Shown here piece after piece: positions 47,230-56,829 of a DNA stretch of 64,000 bases. The DNA is from Cyclobacterium amurskyense (GTDB lineage Bacteria > Bacteroidota > Bacteroidia > Cytophagales > Cyclobacteriaceae). Position numbers and translations under genes: made by a program. Every line of letters starts with the position of its first letter. Positions within the stretch are counted from its first letter, which is position 1. The notes under the pieces are model-generated. The model saw only the letters and a list, made by a program, of their open reading frames with translations, did not search any database and was not told the origin of the DNA. The stretch lies in contig NZ_CP012040.1 of NCBI RefSeq assembly GCF_001050135.1, positions 5,411,001 through 5,475,000 on the forward strand. Direction: 5' to 3'.

Positions 47230-48288
47230 ATGAAAAAACACTTAAGATTATTTTCCTGGCTAATGCTGTTGGTTTTTAACACTTCATGTAAAGATCAAGT
47301 TAAAAATGACCAAGAAAAAAACCAATCCAATTTCCAAAGCAATAATTCAAACACTTCCAACGCTCCTAATTCAATTGTACGTAATATAGTGCAAGATGGC
47401 AAAGGCAACATTTGGATGGCTACCTGGGAAGGGGTGTTTCGGTATGATGGAAAGTCTTTTACCAATGTAACAAAGCAAGTAAGTTCAGCTCGCTTCTTTT
47501 CAGTTTTGGAAGACAGCAAAGGCAATATGTGGTTTGGAAGTATTGGATCAGGTGTATATTATTTTGATGGAAAAGACTTTCAAAATTTCACAACCAAGGA
47601 AGGGCTTCCGAATAATGAGATTACCAGCATTTATGAGGACAAAGCCGGCAACATTTGGCTTGGCACAAATGGGGGCATAAGCCTGTACAATGGGAAATCA
47701 TTTCAGAATTTTATATTGGCTGAAGATAATATAGTTGAAGATAATACGGGAAAAACTGTTCCGGATTTTACACGTCCCTCTAACGAAGTCAATTCTATCA
47801 TTGAAGACAAAACGGGCAAATATTGGTTTGCCACAAGGGGCAACACCTATCTTTATAACGGAAAAACATTTACCATTGTAAGCCATAAGGAGAAGCCGTT
47901 TACCAATGTTCGATCTATCATTCAAGATAAAAAAGGAAACATTTGGCTTGGGGGAAATGATGGCCTATGGCGCTACGACCCTTCGACTTCGCTTAGGGCT
48001 GGTGCGGGTGAGTTTACCAACATCAGCAAAAATTTTATTGGATACATTCATGAGGATGAAAAAGGAAATATTTGGACAAGTTCACAAACCATCGAAGGAT
48101 CCTGGGTACCTACACTTTACTATTCCAATACCTTTCTAAACAAAAAACCTTCTGCAACCTTAATAAATACAAAAGAAATAAAGATACTTTTCGGGATCCT
48201 AGCAGCCAAGGATGGCAGTATTTGGTTCGGTTCGGAGGGAGTATATCGATACAACAGAAAAACCATAACCGATTTTAGAAGTAAATAG
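47230..48288 (+). CDS. Two-component-regulator-propeller (Reg_prop) lipoprotein
   Basis: A 352-residue lipoprotein (lipobox FNTSC, Cys 17). It contains seven or so Reg_prop repeats of the form IVQDGKGNIWMATWEGVFRYDGKSF, about 40 residues each, the propeller normally found in the periplasmic half of hybrid two-component sensors. Here it stands alone without kinase or DNA-binding domains. One repeat holds a foreign-looking insert, DPSTSLRAGAG, encoded by a REP-like palindrome at 47979-48000. Its expected partner is the divergently encoded membrane regulator. Confidence 0.88.
   Translation: MKKHLRLFSWLMLLVFNTSCKDQVKNDQEKNQSNFQSNNSNTSNAPNSIVRNIVQDGKGNIWMATWEGVFRYDGKSFTNVTKQVSSARFFSVLEDSKGNMWFGSIGSGVYYFDGKDFQNFTTKEGLPNNEITSIYEDKAGNIWLGTNGGISLYNGKSFQNFILAEDNIVEDNTGKTVPDFTRPSNEVNSIIEDKTGKYWFATRGNTYLYNGKTFTIVSHKEKPFTNVRSIIQDKKGNIWLGGNDGLWRYDPSTSLRAGAGEFTNISKNFIGYIHEDEKGNIWTSSQTIEGSWVPTLYYSNTFLNKKPSATLINTKEIKILFGILAAKDGSIWFGSEGVYRYNRKTITDFRSK
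47979..48000. repeat. REP-like palindrome inside a coding region
   Basis: The sequence CCCTTCGACTTCGCTTAGGG (arms CCCT and AGGG) lies in frame within the propeller gene and is translated as PSTSLRAG. Other blades read RYDGKSFTN or YNGKSFQNF, whereas this one reads RYD, then nine extra residues, then GEFTN. The insert is therefore 27 bases and keeps the frame. The same motif class occurs at 16363-16385. Confidence 0.75.
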
Positions 48289-48308
48289 GTCCCAAAACAT
48301 GGCATACT

Positions 48309-48355
48309 GGGTGTAGGCAACTACACCCTGTTACCCTACCATTTTGCAATCGAAA
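48309..48355. repeat. Diverged solitary REP hairpin of the RAYT family
   Basis: A hairpin GGGTGTAG GCAA CTACACCC followed by TGTTACCCTACCATTTTGCAAT. It matches the left terminal region of the RAYT elements at 58638 and 63061 (GGGTGTAGG..ACACCC, TATCC, CCAATTTGCAAT). It could also act as a weak terminator of the propeller gene, but it lacks a U-run. Confidence 0.5.
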
Positions 48356-48744
48356 AGTGGAATGAATTGATAATAATTCACGGCTATTTAACCTTGTAAT
48401 CTTACAAAAATACTGACATTAGTAAACTCCTCTTTTATTCCCAACTGATGCATCCAGCGAATCTATTCACTTTCCATTCAACACTGCTTCGAAACCAAAA
48501 AACTACCGAGAGGTGATTTACAACCTCCACTTAATCAATGATTTCGGTAGACCTAGGACTATCTTTTATTCAATATGTCTTTTATTCACATTAAGGACTT
48601 TCCGACACATCTATAAGAATAATAGCAAGCGCCCGTTTTAGGGGAATGACTTTTTGCTTGATAGTGATGAAAATCGCAACTTTTAATCCGGTAGCATGTT
48701 GGCGGGTTGGCTATTATGGTTTGGGTAGAGCGTTTGGGGACGGT
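48356..48744. other. Intergenic stretch without recognisable content
   Basis: About 390 bases between the solitary REP and a decayed toxin gene. A weak inverted repeat ACTACCGAGA / ATTTCGGTAG lies at about 48502-48552. I see no gene. Confidence 0.35.
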
Positions 48745-49040
48745 TTATGAATCAAGTTTAGCAAGGTCATCTTTATTTGGCCACAAAAGCAATACTTCTA
48801 ACCTTTCAGCATTGTAGCTATAAAAAAGTGTATTGTGAGGACTTAATTGGAACTCTCTTGCTCCTTCTTTCCTTTCAGATTACTTAAAACTTTGAGGGGA
48901 TTGACTTATTTGTTTTAGTGCGTCTTCTATGCGTTAGAAGAATTTCTTTATTTCTTTTTCGGTCCAGTTTTCTTCCAGATAGTCAACAATTCTGTCCAAC
49001 TGGTTCTCGCTTCTTCAGACCAAACTATTTCTAAAGCCAT
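48745..49040 (-). pseudogene. Decayed RelE/ParE-type toxin gene
   Basis: Starting at the ATG at 49040, the frame reads MALEIVWSEEARTSW and then shifts. In the next frame it continues QLDRIVDYLEENWTEKEIKKFF, a stop, RIEDALKQISQSPQSFK, a stop, and SERKEGAREFQLSPHNTLFYSYN followed by LEVLLLWPNKDDLAKLDS and the natural stop at 48745. This is a complete ParE/RelE-like toxin of about 97 residues with one frameshift and two nonsense mutations. Its start overlaps the antitoxin stop by ten bases, as in intact toxin-antitoxin operons. The toxin is therefore inactive. Confidence 0.85.
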
Positions 49041-49228
49041 TTTTCATATCTTTTTCGCACCTCCCTATGAGGTTTCACCTTGCCTTCCCTAACTTGTTGC
49101 ATGGCTTTTTCCAACTTCACTTCAAGCTCTGACTCTTCCTTTAGCATTTCTTCTATTTTTGCTAATTGCTCATCAGAAGATTGCATTACTTTTTGTATGA
49201 TTTTGTATTTCCTAGTCCATATGTTCAT
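49031..49228 (-). CDS. Antitoxin of a decayed ParE/RelE-type system
   Basis: A 65-residue, highly charged helical protein (SSDEQLAKIEEMLKEESELEVKLEKAMQQVREG ... VRKRYEKWL). The first 14 residues may not be translated, because Met 15 (MQSSDEQL) is an alternative start. It lies directly upstream of the broken toxin and overlaps it. The antitoxin frame is intact although its toxin is dead. It may persist as an anti-addiction module against related toxins, or may simply be younger in decay. Confidence 0.75.
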   Translation of the reverse strand: MNIWTRKYKIIQKVMQSSDEQLAKIEEMLKEESELEVKLEKAMQQVREGKVKPHREVRKRYEKWL

Positions 49229-49500
49229 GGTACTGGTAATTAATAACCCATAGTAAATATAACATTTATTATCATTTTTAGATTCAATCGCTTATTAAAG
49301 CATGATTTCTTTCTATCGTTTATTTGAGGCATTCGGTTTTGACTGATGGATGGATGTAATCACAAGAAAATCATTCTTTTGAGAATTTGGCATAGTATCG
49401 CTTCGGTGAAATGGAAAATAAAAACGAAGTAACTTATTTTCCATTTCACCACTTAATAGAAGGTCAATTTCTAATTTAGGGTTATTTCCCTACAGCCTTC

Positions 49501-50244
49501 TCAATACCTTATTTCCCACATCCAAGCTCTCCTGCTTTCGATGGAAGTTTGGATAAACTCCCGAGCTATGTCTAGATATTCAGTACCTGATACTTCTCTC
49601 CCTCTCATTCTCTTTGGCAGGGAGATGATTTCTTCAGGTTCTCCAAAAGTGATTTTCTCGGCTTCTACGATGAGCATACCATCATTAATATCATAAGCCA
49701 AAATCAAACCTGGAAGCCCGAATTGCTCCTCCGGACCCGTTGGAACGGGGATATCTGAGGCGAACCAAGCAGTGATCTTTTGGCCTTTAATGCTGTCTTC
49801 AGACACAGCTTTCATGCACATGTGACCCAGTATATCACGTATTTCGTTCATTACTCTCCATTTTGGAGTATTTAAGCTGTCACGGACGATGTAAGTTTTG
49901 CCCATTTGATCCATGTATTTCAAATAGGTCTGGTCTTCAAAATTGTTTTCAATGAAATAGTCTTTTACCTGCCAAGAGTAGCTTTGGACTTGATAGGGTT
50001 CTCCAAATGTATAAAGACTTTTTTCCGGCCAAAACTGAAGTTTCATCCGAGTACTATAGCCTTCAGGATTACTCCAAGTGAGTAGGATCCTATCCTTTTC
50101 TTGCTCAGTAATGTGAGGCAAATTGGAGTATATTTTATCATAGAATATCCGGTAGCGATATTCTACCTCTCCTACTATATTTTGGGCTTTTAGACCTGTA
50201 GAAATTAATAATAGGATAAGGATCTTTAGGCATTTTAATTTCAT
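49501..50244 (-). CDS. GLPGLI family protein
   Basis: A 247-residue exported protein (signal MKLKCLKILILLLISTGLKAQ). It carries the family-defining motif literally, EQFGLPGLILAYDIND, preceded by the usual KITAWFASDIPVPTGPE. GLPGLI proteins are found only in Bacteroidota and are nearly always encoded beside a large outer-membrane beta-barrel protein, as here. Their function is unknown. It lies 272 bases downstream of that gene on the same strand. Confidence 0.95.
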   Translation of the reverse strand: MKLKCLKILILLLISTGLKAQNIVGEVEYRYRIFYDKIYSNLPHITEQEKDRILLTWSNPEGYSTRMKLQFWPEKSLYTFGEPYQVQSYSWQVKDYFIENNFEDQTYLKYMDQMGKTYIVRDSLNTPKWRVMNEIRDILGHMCMKAVSEDSIKGQKITAWFASDIPVPTGPEEQFGLPGLILAYDINDGMLIVEAEKITFGEPEEIISLPKRMRGREVSGTEYLDIAREFIQTSIESRRAWMWEIRY

Positions 50245-50516
50245 TGTTTTAATGTTTTAAGAATTGGCTGAATCAGAATATGTGAAATAGATTTGCAAAA
50301 TACACCAGCATTCAAACCTATTTAACTATATATAACATTGTAAATTAGAAAGAATCAACTTTTTCACTCAAAAGCCAGAGGATTTATATCGCTTAAAAAG
50401 CAAATATAAATTAAATCACAACTACTATTGATCATGCCCAAACGGTAAACTTAATTTTCCATTTAAGAAGCTGACCTTATTTATTTAGCGACTATAGAAT
50501 CTTCCCAATTACTCCA

Positions 50517-53330
50517 CTATCTACGTTTTTTCACTTCTATTCCCCGCATATTGTACGTTACTCCGAGTAAGAAATACCTTGATAGTGTTTCAATCCTACC
50601 GGTGGAAACGTAATTTTGACCTGCATATTGGCTGATGGTTTGATTTTGCTTGAAGACGTCATAAGCGGATAGCCTGACTTCCCATTTTTTAGCCTTGCCG
50701 AGTAGTTTATAGACGAATGCATTAAGAATAGGTACTTCTTGATCAAATCCAAAACTTTCGTTCTTATATCGGTTATAGTTGAATTTTACATCTAAATAAA
50801 AATCTTTGGGGAATTTTAGGTTCATATTACTATAAGCACTCCAATTTATTATGTCTTGGTTTCGGGACGGATTCTGTTCGTATTTTGTTTTGCTAAGCCT
50901 GAAGGATGACCCGGTATATAAGCTAAACCATTCTAAAGGTGTCAGATTGAAATTAACCCCAAAGTTATTGCCGGAAGTTTGGGTCTCTGTCTCCACTGAG
51001 TTGATGAGGGCAAGGCTTTTAGTATAGGAGGGATTTGCATATAAGTATGCGGAAGCCTTGGTTTTTACGATAGGAAAACCAAAACCTAAATAAGGGTTAA
51101 AACGCTGCCCTCCTGAAACATTGCCAGCCTTGTAGGTAGTGACAAAGGTTTCCGGGTCTATGGTTTGATTTTGAACTACTTGATTCTGATAGAATGTTGA
51201 ATTGAATGAAACCCGCAAATTTATAAATGAAACAGGATCATACATGCTATACCCAGTATTGAATGAATGGGATACCTGAGGCTCTAAATCAGGATTTCCT
51301 TCTCTTATATACAATGGGTTAGAAATGTCCTTGTATGGCTGCAAGTCGGCGATATTTGGGGGATTGACGCCCATGTTATAACCTGCGCTGATGCGCTTGT
51401 TCCCTTTCATTGTTTTATAGAAAGTTACATTAGGTGTTAAATTGAGGTAACTCTTGTTCACTCGGCCCAATATCTCACTATCCTTTAAGACTGAAAATTG
51501 TCCATTTAGCCGATAGTTGGAAGCGGCTAACCCAACGCTTAAGTTGGAGCCTTTGTTGGCATATCGGATACTAGAACCAAATCTGTTGTAGGTAATTGTA
51601 TTTTCAAAAAATCGACTGAGGTCCGGATTTAGCTCTTGGGTGTCGCTTGACTCCACATCGTATACTTGCCGGTTGGTTTCGCTCTGTGACTGGCTGAAAT
51701 TGTAGAAAGTCTCCCAAAAAAATATTTTTTTGATTGGTTCCACAAAGAGTAGGCTTGACTTGATCAAGTTGGAGCCATTCAGTGCCTGGTTCAATTGATC
51801 CAAGTTTCGGAAATAGGTATTTGGATCTGTGGAGTTCATGAGATCTACAACTGATTTTTGTATACCATTTTGGTCTGCCTTACTATAGGTGTCACTGATA
51901 CTGGCTGCAAAGTTTCGTCCGTTTTTCTTGAATTTATGCCTATATATTGCTGTGCCCTGAAAGGCCCCTGACCATTTATCCGATTGGTTGTTCCTATCCA
52001 TTTGGCTTTGCTCCGTACTGCTGCGAATCAGCTCTTGATGGCTGGCCAAGTAAGTCGTAAGTGAACTTAGCCTTCCTTTTACGTTAATGGTGATAGTATT
52101 GGCGCTGTCTAATTCGTTTTGAAAACGAAGATTTACCCGATGGTGACCTGCCATGTTATTTTGTGAGTTTTGGTCAGTTGAGGTAAAGGAAGTATTGTCC
52201 TGCAAGAAATTTGTCCTGCTATTGAAACTCTCTAGCGCTTGATCACTACGGCTATAGAAGTAGTTACTATTAAAATCCTTTTTATCCTTCAGGTAATTAT
52301 AATTGACACCTATGGCTTGGTTATTAGAGTAACCAGAGTTGAGGTTATTGAAGGGGATTTCAAAGGATTCTTCATTGTCCCCACCTGAAAACGAAAAATA
52401 ATTCGAACCACCTCCATTAAAACCAAAGTCCCCGGTGTCGCCAAATTGGAAAGCACCACTCCCTTTAAACTCCTGCAGGTCATCCCAGCTCAGACCGGAT
52501 TGGTTCACATTGTTGCCATAGCCGATCACCGAAAATTGGTTTACTTTGTCAAATTTATTGAATGAAGCATTTCCAGACCATCTTCCGTCTGTACCAAGTG
52601 CTGCTGAAAGCTTACCAAAACCTCCTTTTCTAGCTTCCTCCTTCAGCTCAACGTTTAAGGTTTTTTCCTTCACTCCATCTTCAACACCTGTTAACTTGGA
52701 CTGTTCTGACTTGTCATCGAATAACTGAAGCTTGCTTACTGACTCAGCATTTAAGTTTTGCGTAGCCATTTTTGTATTACCCCCAAAAAAGCGCCTTCCA
52801 TCCACAGTTACTTTCTGTACTTGTTCCCCTTGTGCAACTATATTTCCATCCTTGTCGATTTGTATCCCGGGCAGTTTGCGGAGCAATTCTTCCAAAGTCG
52901 CCCCAGGGGGCACTTTAAATTTACTTGCATCATACTCAAGGGTGTCTCCACGCATCATCAACGGCGCTTTGGCAGCTTTTACAACTACCTCGTAGAGTTC
53001 CTGTAAGATTGGCATCAACTGAATCTCTTCGACTTCCAAATCACCTGTTTCAGGAAGAACCAGTTCCATTTGAACGGGAAGGTAGCCCATATAGGTGGCT
53101 TTGATGAGTAGCGGTTGTCTCTCTACATTTTTGAATTGGTACACTCCATTTTCTTTGGTCAGGGTGTAGGCCACCAAGGCCGAGTCTTTTGGGCTAAGGA
53201 GTAGCACAGAGGTATAGTCGAGTGGCATATTCGTGGTATCTTTCACCACTCCACGAATAGTAAGTTTGGATTGGGCATGGGAGCCAAAGGTGATGAAGGC
53301 CAGAAGAAGGCATGAAATAAGTAATTTCAT
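50517..53330 (-). CDS. Outer-membrane beta-barrel (TonB-dependent-receptor-like) protein
   Basis: A 937-residue outer-membrane protein. After the signal peptide (ending GSHAQ) there is a carboxypeptidase-regulatory-like domain (LTIRGVVKDTTNMPLDYTSVLLL, residues 23-100) and a plug-like domain (PPGATLEELLRKLPGIQIDKDGNI and KVTVDGRRFFGGNTKMA). The remainder is a barrel of the OMP_b-brl_3 type, ending SRYFLLGVTYNMRGIEVKKRR. The plug motif LPGI-DKDG and VDGRRFF is typical of this class, which pairs with GLPGLI proteins. Transport of a peptide or metal complex is possible; the substrate is not known. Confidence 0.92.
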   Translation of the reverse strand: MKLLISCLLLAFITFGSHAQSKLTIRGVVKDTTNMPLDYTSVLLLSPKDSALVAYTLTKENGVYQFKNVERQPLLIKATYMGYLPVQMELVLPETGDLEVEEIQLMPILQELYEVVVKAAKAPLMMRGDTLEYDASKFKVPPGATLEELLRKLPGIQIDKDGNIVAQGEQVQKVTVDGRRFFGGNTKMATQNLNAESVSKLQLFDDKSEQSKLTGVEDGVKEKTLNVELKEEARKGGFGKLSAALGTDGRWSGNASFNKFDKVNQFSVIGYGNNVNQSGLSWDDLQEFKGSGAFQFGDTGDFGFNGGGSNYFSFSGGDNEESFEIPFNNLNSGYSNNQAIGVNYNYLKDKKDFNSNYFYSRSDQALESFNSRTNFLQDNTSFTSTDQNSQNNMAGHHRVNLRFQNELDSANTITINVKGRLSSLTTYLASHQELIRSSTEQSQMDRNNQSDKWSGAFQGTAIYRHKFKKNGRNFAASISDTYSKADQNGIQKSVVDLMNSTDPNTYFRNLDQLNQALNGSNLIKSSLLFVEPIKKIFFWETFYNFSQSQSETNRQVYDVESSDTQELNPDLSRFFENTITYNRFGSSIRYANKGSNLSVGLAASNYRLNGQFSVLKDSEILGRVNKSYLNLTPNVTFYKTMKGNKRISAGYNMGVNPPNIADLQPYKDISNPLYIREGNPDLEPQVSHSFNTGYSMYDPVSFINLRVSFNSTFYQNQVVQNQTIDPETFVTTYKAGNVSGGQRFNPYLGFGFPIVKTKASAYLYANPSYTKSLALINSVETETQTSGNNFGVNFNLTPLEWFSLYTGSSFRLSKTKYEQNPSRNQDIINWSAYSNMNLKFPKDFYLDVKFNYNRYKNESFGFDQEVPILNAFVYKLLGKAKKWEVRLSAYDVFKQNQTISQYAGQNYVSTGRIETLSRYFLLGVTYNMRGIEVKKRR

Positions 53331-53702
53331 TTTATTTCGGGTTTATGTTTTTAACAATAATTTGTTTGACTAAAAACCATCATCCCATTTATCATTATCA
53401 GTTCACCTTTACAAGTTGAATTGGTAGCGTGAGAAGACTAGCTTAATATTCAATGTGCTATTTATGAATCCAAATAAAAAAGTGGAATAGGAGCAAATTT
53501 TACTTTTTGCAACGCTTATCCGACCTTTTTAATAAATACTCTTGAGCTTCAAATTCTTATAATATGCCCCCTTCACTTCTCTCCTTCGCGTAGTCATCTA
53601 TTAAAACAAATCAAAAATTGCTTCTTTCAAGCAAGGTAATTTTGAAACATTATATCGATGACTTTCAAACTATCACAATAATAGTAATAATTCAACTAAA
53701 AA

Positions 53703-53940
53703 CATAATACTAATTTATTAAAAAATGTTAATAGGTTGCCACTACCGGATCTTTGAAGACTTTCTCCTAGCTCACTTAAACCATCTACCATCTGGTTTTT
53801 AGCTGATTGGGTAAAATAAGATGCTGCGTGCATTTTGGTGCCTTTTTCTTCGGCGTACTTTAAATGATCTTACTTTGTGGCACGGTTTTACCGAAATCAT
53901 TGGCATGGTCAGACCGAAATTGCCACGAAGAAAAGTTCTA
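53703..53940 (-). pseudogene. Degenerate coding remnant, unknown family
   Basis: On the minus strand two frames join to give plausible protein. The first reads FSSWQFRSDHANDFGKTVPQSKII and ends at a stop near 53855. The other reads HLKYAEEKGTKMHAASYFTQSAKNQMVDGLSELGESLQRSGSGN and continues to a stop near 53703. The composition is protein-like rather than random, which suggests a gene broken by a frameshift. I cannot name the family. Confidence 0.3.
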
Positions 53941-54340
53941 AGATATTTGGACAAAGACACGGAGTAAATTTTACTCAAAAGAAAATAGATTTAATATTGG
54001 AGTGGATGAAGAAGTAAACTATGCCCAATAACTAAGTATTCGTTTTGCCGATACCGAGAAAACGGCACAGGTAGGCAAGAAATGAATACAGTGTTGACAG
54101 CCAGTCCCGATAAATATCGGGAAACCCGGTACTCCTTATGATGAATCCGATATTTGGGAAGGGTTTATTTTAAGAAGAGTTTAGGAGAATGGATATCTGG
54201 CTGTGTTTGCAGTTTTTGTTAATGCCATAACCATTTGCTTATGGTTTTCTTTGGGTGTTTTAACCTTTGCTTTTGGTTTTTAGGCATAGGATAGATATTC
54301 CACCTGGGCAGCAGTTGTTTTTCGATACTATTTCAATAGT
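53941..54340. other. Non-coding stretch upstream of topB end
   Basis: About 400 bases with a perfect palindrome CCCGATAAATATCGGG at 54106-54121. Plus-strand fragments such as RFADTEKTAQVGKK (about 54034) and GKPGTPYDESDIWEGFILRR (about 54120) look like pieces of broken genes. None is long enough to name. There is no clear terminator for topB. Confidence 0.35.
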
Positions 54341-56644
54341 TTAACCAACTACACTCTCCTTCAATAGAGATGTCACCAGCTCAACAGTCAACGGTTTCTT
54401 GTTCGCTTTTTCCCGGAGGGTATCAAAAGAGTATCTAAAGTCACACCCTTCTTTATAGGCGCTACATCCATAGGCTGTTTTCCCTCTTATTATGGTTCCT
54501 TTATTGCAAAGAGGGCATGAAATGACAGGAGGAGTTTTCTTAGAAGCCGCCGAGTTGGCTACTTTCTTTTCTACCAAAACGAGTTGAAATTCCTCATTGA
54601 AACGTATCAATCCTTCTTTATCTCCAGTCGCCGTTTTAAATCCCTTTAAATTGACCGTAGATCCTTTCTTAAGTAACCTCAAATATTGATTCTCTGATAT
54701 AGTTTTGCCTTCGAAAGAAAAAGGAAGTAAAAAGTCACATCCCTTTTTATAAGAGCTGCATCCGTAACTCGAATTTCCTTTTAGCAATGACCCATTCTTG
54801 CATTTTGGACAGGACTGTCCCACAAGTGTTGTTGCTGATTTTTCTTTCTCAGGAAGCTTGTTTTCAGTGGTATGCGTTATTTTAGCATGACTTTGTTCCC
54901 GTATAACATCATAGACCAAATTCGCCACCATTTTTTTCATGTTCACCACAAAAGAACCCGCATGAAATTTCCCTTTTTCTATTTCTTTCAATTGCTTCTC
55001 CCACTGTCCTGTAAGTTCTGCAGAGGTCAGCAAGTTATTCTTAATAATACCGATCAATTGCAATCCAGTTTCGGTGGGCAAAATTTGCTTCTTATTACGT
55101 TCAATGTATTGTCGTCTAAACAGTGTTTCAATGATATTTGCCCGAGTAGAAGGGCGACCTATGCCATTCTCTTTCATTAAGTCTCGCATCTCTTCATCGT
55201 CCACTTGTTTACCGGCAGTCTCCATGCCTCTTAGCAAAGTTGCTTCTGTATACTGTTTTGGAGCTTTGGTTTCTTTCTCTAGGAAAGAAGGTTCATGTGG
55301 CCCTTTTTCCCCTTTTTTAAAAAGCGGGAGCTCGTCTTTCTCCTTTTTTTCTTTGCCATCTGTAGTTTCAAAAACAACCCTCCAGCCTTTTTCTAAAATC
55401 ACCTTTCCTCTTGCTTTAAACGGGACCGTGCCCACTTTCCCTAATACGGTGGTATTGTCCACTGTACAGTCGTCATAAAACACTGAGATGAAACGCTTGG
55501 TAATGATATCATAGACTTTTAGCTGATTGTCCTGTAAACTATCCTGCATGCCTGTAGGAATCATGGCATGGTGATCGGTTACTTTTTTGTCATTAAAAAC
55601 CTTAGTAGACTTTTTTAATTTCTTCCCCAAAATGGGTTGAGTCAACGACCTATATTTCGTTAGCTTCTCTAATATTCCTGGTACTTTGGGGTAAATATCG
55701 TTCGGTAGAAAAGTGGTGTCAACTCTTGGGTAGGTGATTAATTTTTGTTCGTATAGTTTCTGTGCGATTTTGAGCGTTTCATCGGCAGAAAGGCCAAACT
55801 TATTATTACAATGCACCTGTAATCCTGTTAAGTCAAAAAGCTTAGGTGCATATTCCTTTCCTTTTTTCTTAGCAACTGAGACGACTTCAAAGTCATTTTC
55901 TTTGACCTGGTTGGCAAAAGTCTCCCCGTCTTCTTTCTTTAAAAATTTCCCTTCTTCACAGTTAAATACAGTCTCTCTATACAGGGTTTGTAGTTCCCAG
56001 TAGGGTTGTGGCTGGAAATTTTGAATTTCTTTAAACCGATTAACGATCATGGCCAGTGTAGGCGTTTGAACTCTGCCAATGGACAGCACTTGTTTGTACC
56101 CACCATGTTTAACCGTATATAACCGGGTGGCATTCATTCCTAACAACCAATCTCCGATTGCTCGGGAATAACCAGCATAATACAAATTATCGTATTTCGC
56201 CGAGGGTTGCAATTTGTCAAAGCCTTCTTTGATGGCCTCTGTGGTCAAAGATGAAATCCATAAGCGTTTGACTTCCCCTTTATACCCCGCTTGTTCAATT
56301 ACCCATCGTTGAATCAACTCTCCTTCTTGGCCGGCATCACCACAGTTGATCACCAGTGTAGCTGTATCAAATAGCTTTTTTACAATGTCAAATTGCTTCT
56401 TGACTCCCGGATTATTAACAATTTTAGTTTTGAATTTTTCAGGAAGCATAGGAAGGTGACTGAGGTGCCAACCCTTCCAATGAGGTTCGTAATCGTTCGG
56501 CTCCAATAAGGTGCAAAAGTGCCCAAAAGTATAGGTAACGATATATCCGTTGCCTTCATAGTACCCCTCATGCCTATGATTAGCTCCTAGAACAGCCGCT
56601 ATTTCACGGGCGACACTTGGCTTTTCTGCAATACAAACTTTCAT
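54341..56644 (-). CDS. topB: DNA topoisomerase III
   Basis: A type IA topoisomerase of 767 residues that decatenates and relaxes DNA by single-strand passage. The start at 56644 (MKVCIAEKPSVAREIAAVLG) is conserved; an in-frame ATG three codons earlier is less likely. The TOPRIM domain has Glu 7 (AEKPS) and the acidic DAGQEGE. The catalytic tyrosine is Tyr 305 in LITYPRVDTTFLP. Two C-terminal zinc-ribbon-like repeats follow (CPKCKNGSLLKG...CSSYKKGCDF and CPLCNKGTIIRG...CSAYKEGCDF). TopB genes of this kind occur both on chromosomes and in integrative elements of Bacteroidota. The accessory region starts just upstream of it. Confidence 0.97.
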   Translation of the reverse strand: MKVCIAEKPSVAREIAAVLGANHRHEGYYEGNGYIVTYTFGHFCTLLEPNDYEPHWKGWHLSHLPMLPEKFKTKIVNNPGVKKQFDIVKKLFDTATLVINCGDAGQEGELIQRWVIEQAGYKGEVKRLWISSLTTEAIKEGFDKLQPSAKYDNLYYAGYSRAIGDWLLGMNATRLYTVKHGGYKQVLSIGRVQTPTLAMIVNRFKEIQNFQPQPYWELQTLYRETVFNCEEGKFLKKEDGETFANQVKENDFEVVSVAKKKGKEYAPKLFDLTGLQVHCNNKFGLSADETLKIAQKLYEQKLITYPRVDTTFLPNDIYPKVPGILEKLTKYRSLTQPILGKKLKKSTKVFNDKKVTDHHAMIPTGMQDSLQDNQLKVYDIITKRFISVFYDDCTVDNTTVLGKVGTVPFKARGKVILEKGWRVVFETTDGKEKKEKDELPLFKKGEKGPHEPSFLEKETKAPKQYTEATLLRGMETAGKQVDDEEMRDLMKENGIGRPSTRANIIETLFRRQYIERNKKQILPTETGLQLIGIIKNNLLTSAELTGQWEKQLKEIEKGKFHAGSFVVNMKKMVANLVYDVIREQSHAKITHTTENKLPEKEKSATTLVGQSCPKCKNGSLLKGNSSYGCSSYKKGCDFLLPFSFEGKTISENQYLRLLKKGSTVNLKGFKTATGDKEGLIRFNEEFQLVLVEKKVANSAASKKTPPVISCPLCNKGTIIRGKTAYGCSAYKEGCDFRYSFDTLREKANKKPLTVELVTSLLKESVVG

Positions 56645-56829
56645 CTGAAACAAAAATAGATAAAATAGCCTAAGCTCAACGGAGTGCAGGCGCTTTTAGG
56701 TTGTTCAAAATGAAGTAACCCCTGTGGATCAACCTGATAAAAATTACTTATCAGAAGTTTAGTTATTTCTGGATATCTGAAATTTGAAGGGATCCAAGGA
56801 AAGGAATATTTCTTTGGTTTTCTATCCCA

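Noticed and set aside
47295..47525. Opposite-strand frames inside the propeller gene
   Set aside because: Shadows of the real gene, which has a signal peptide and regular repeats.
48502..48552. Inverted repeat ACTACCGAGA / ATTTCGGTAG as a terminator
   Set aside because: The arms are short with a long loop and no U-run, and it lies over 200 bases from the nearest stop.
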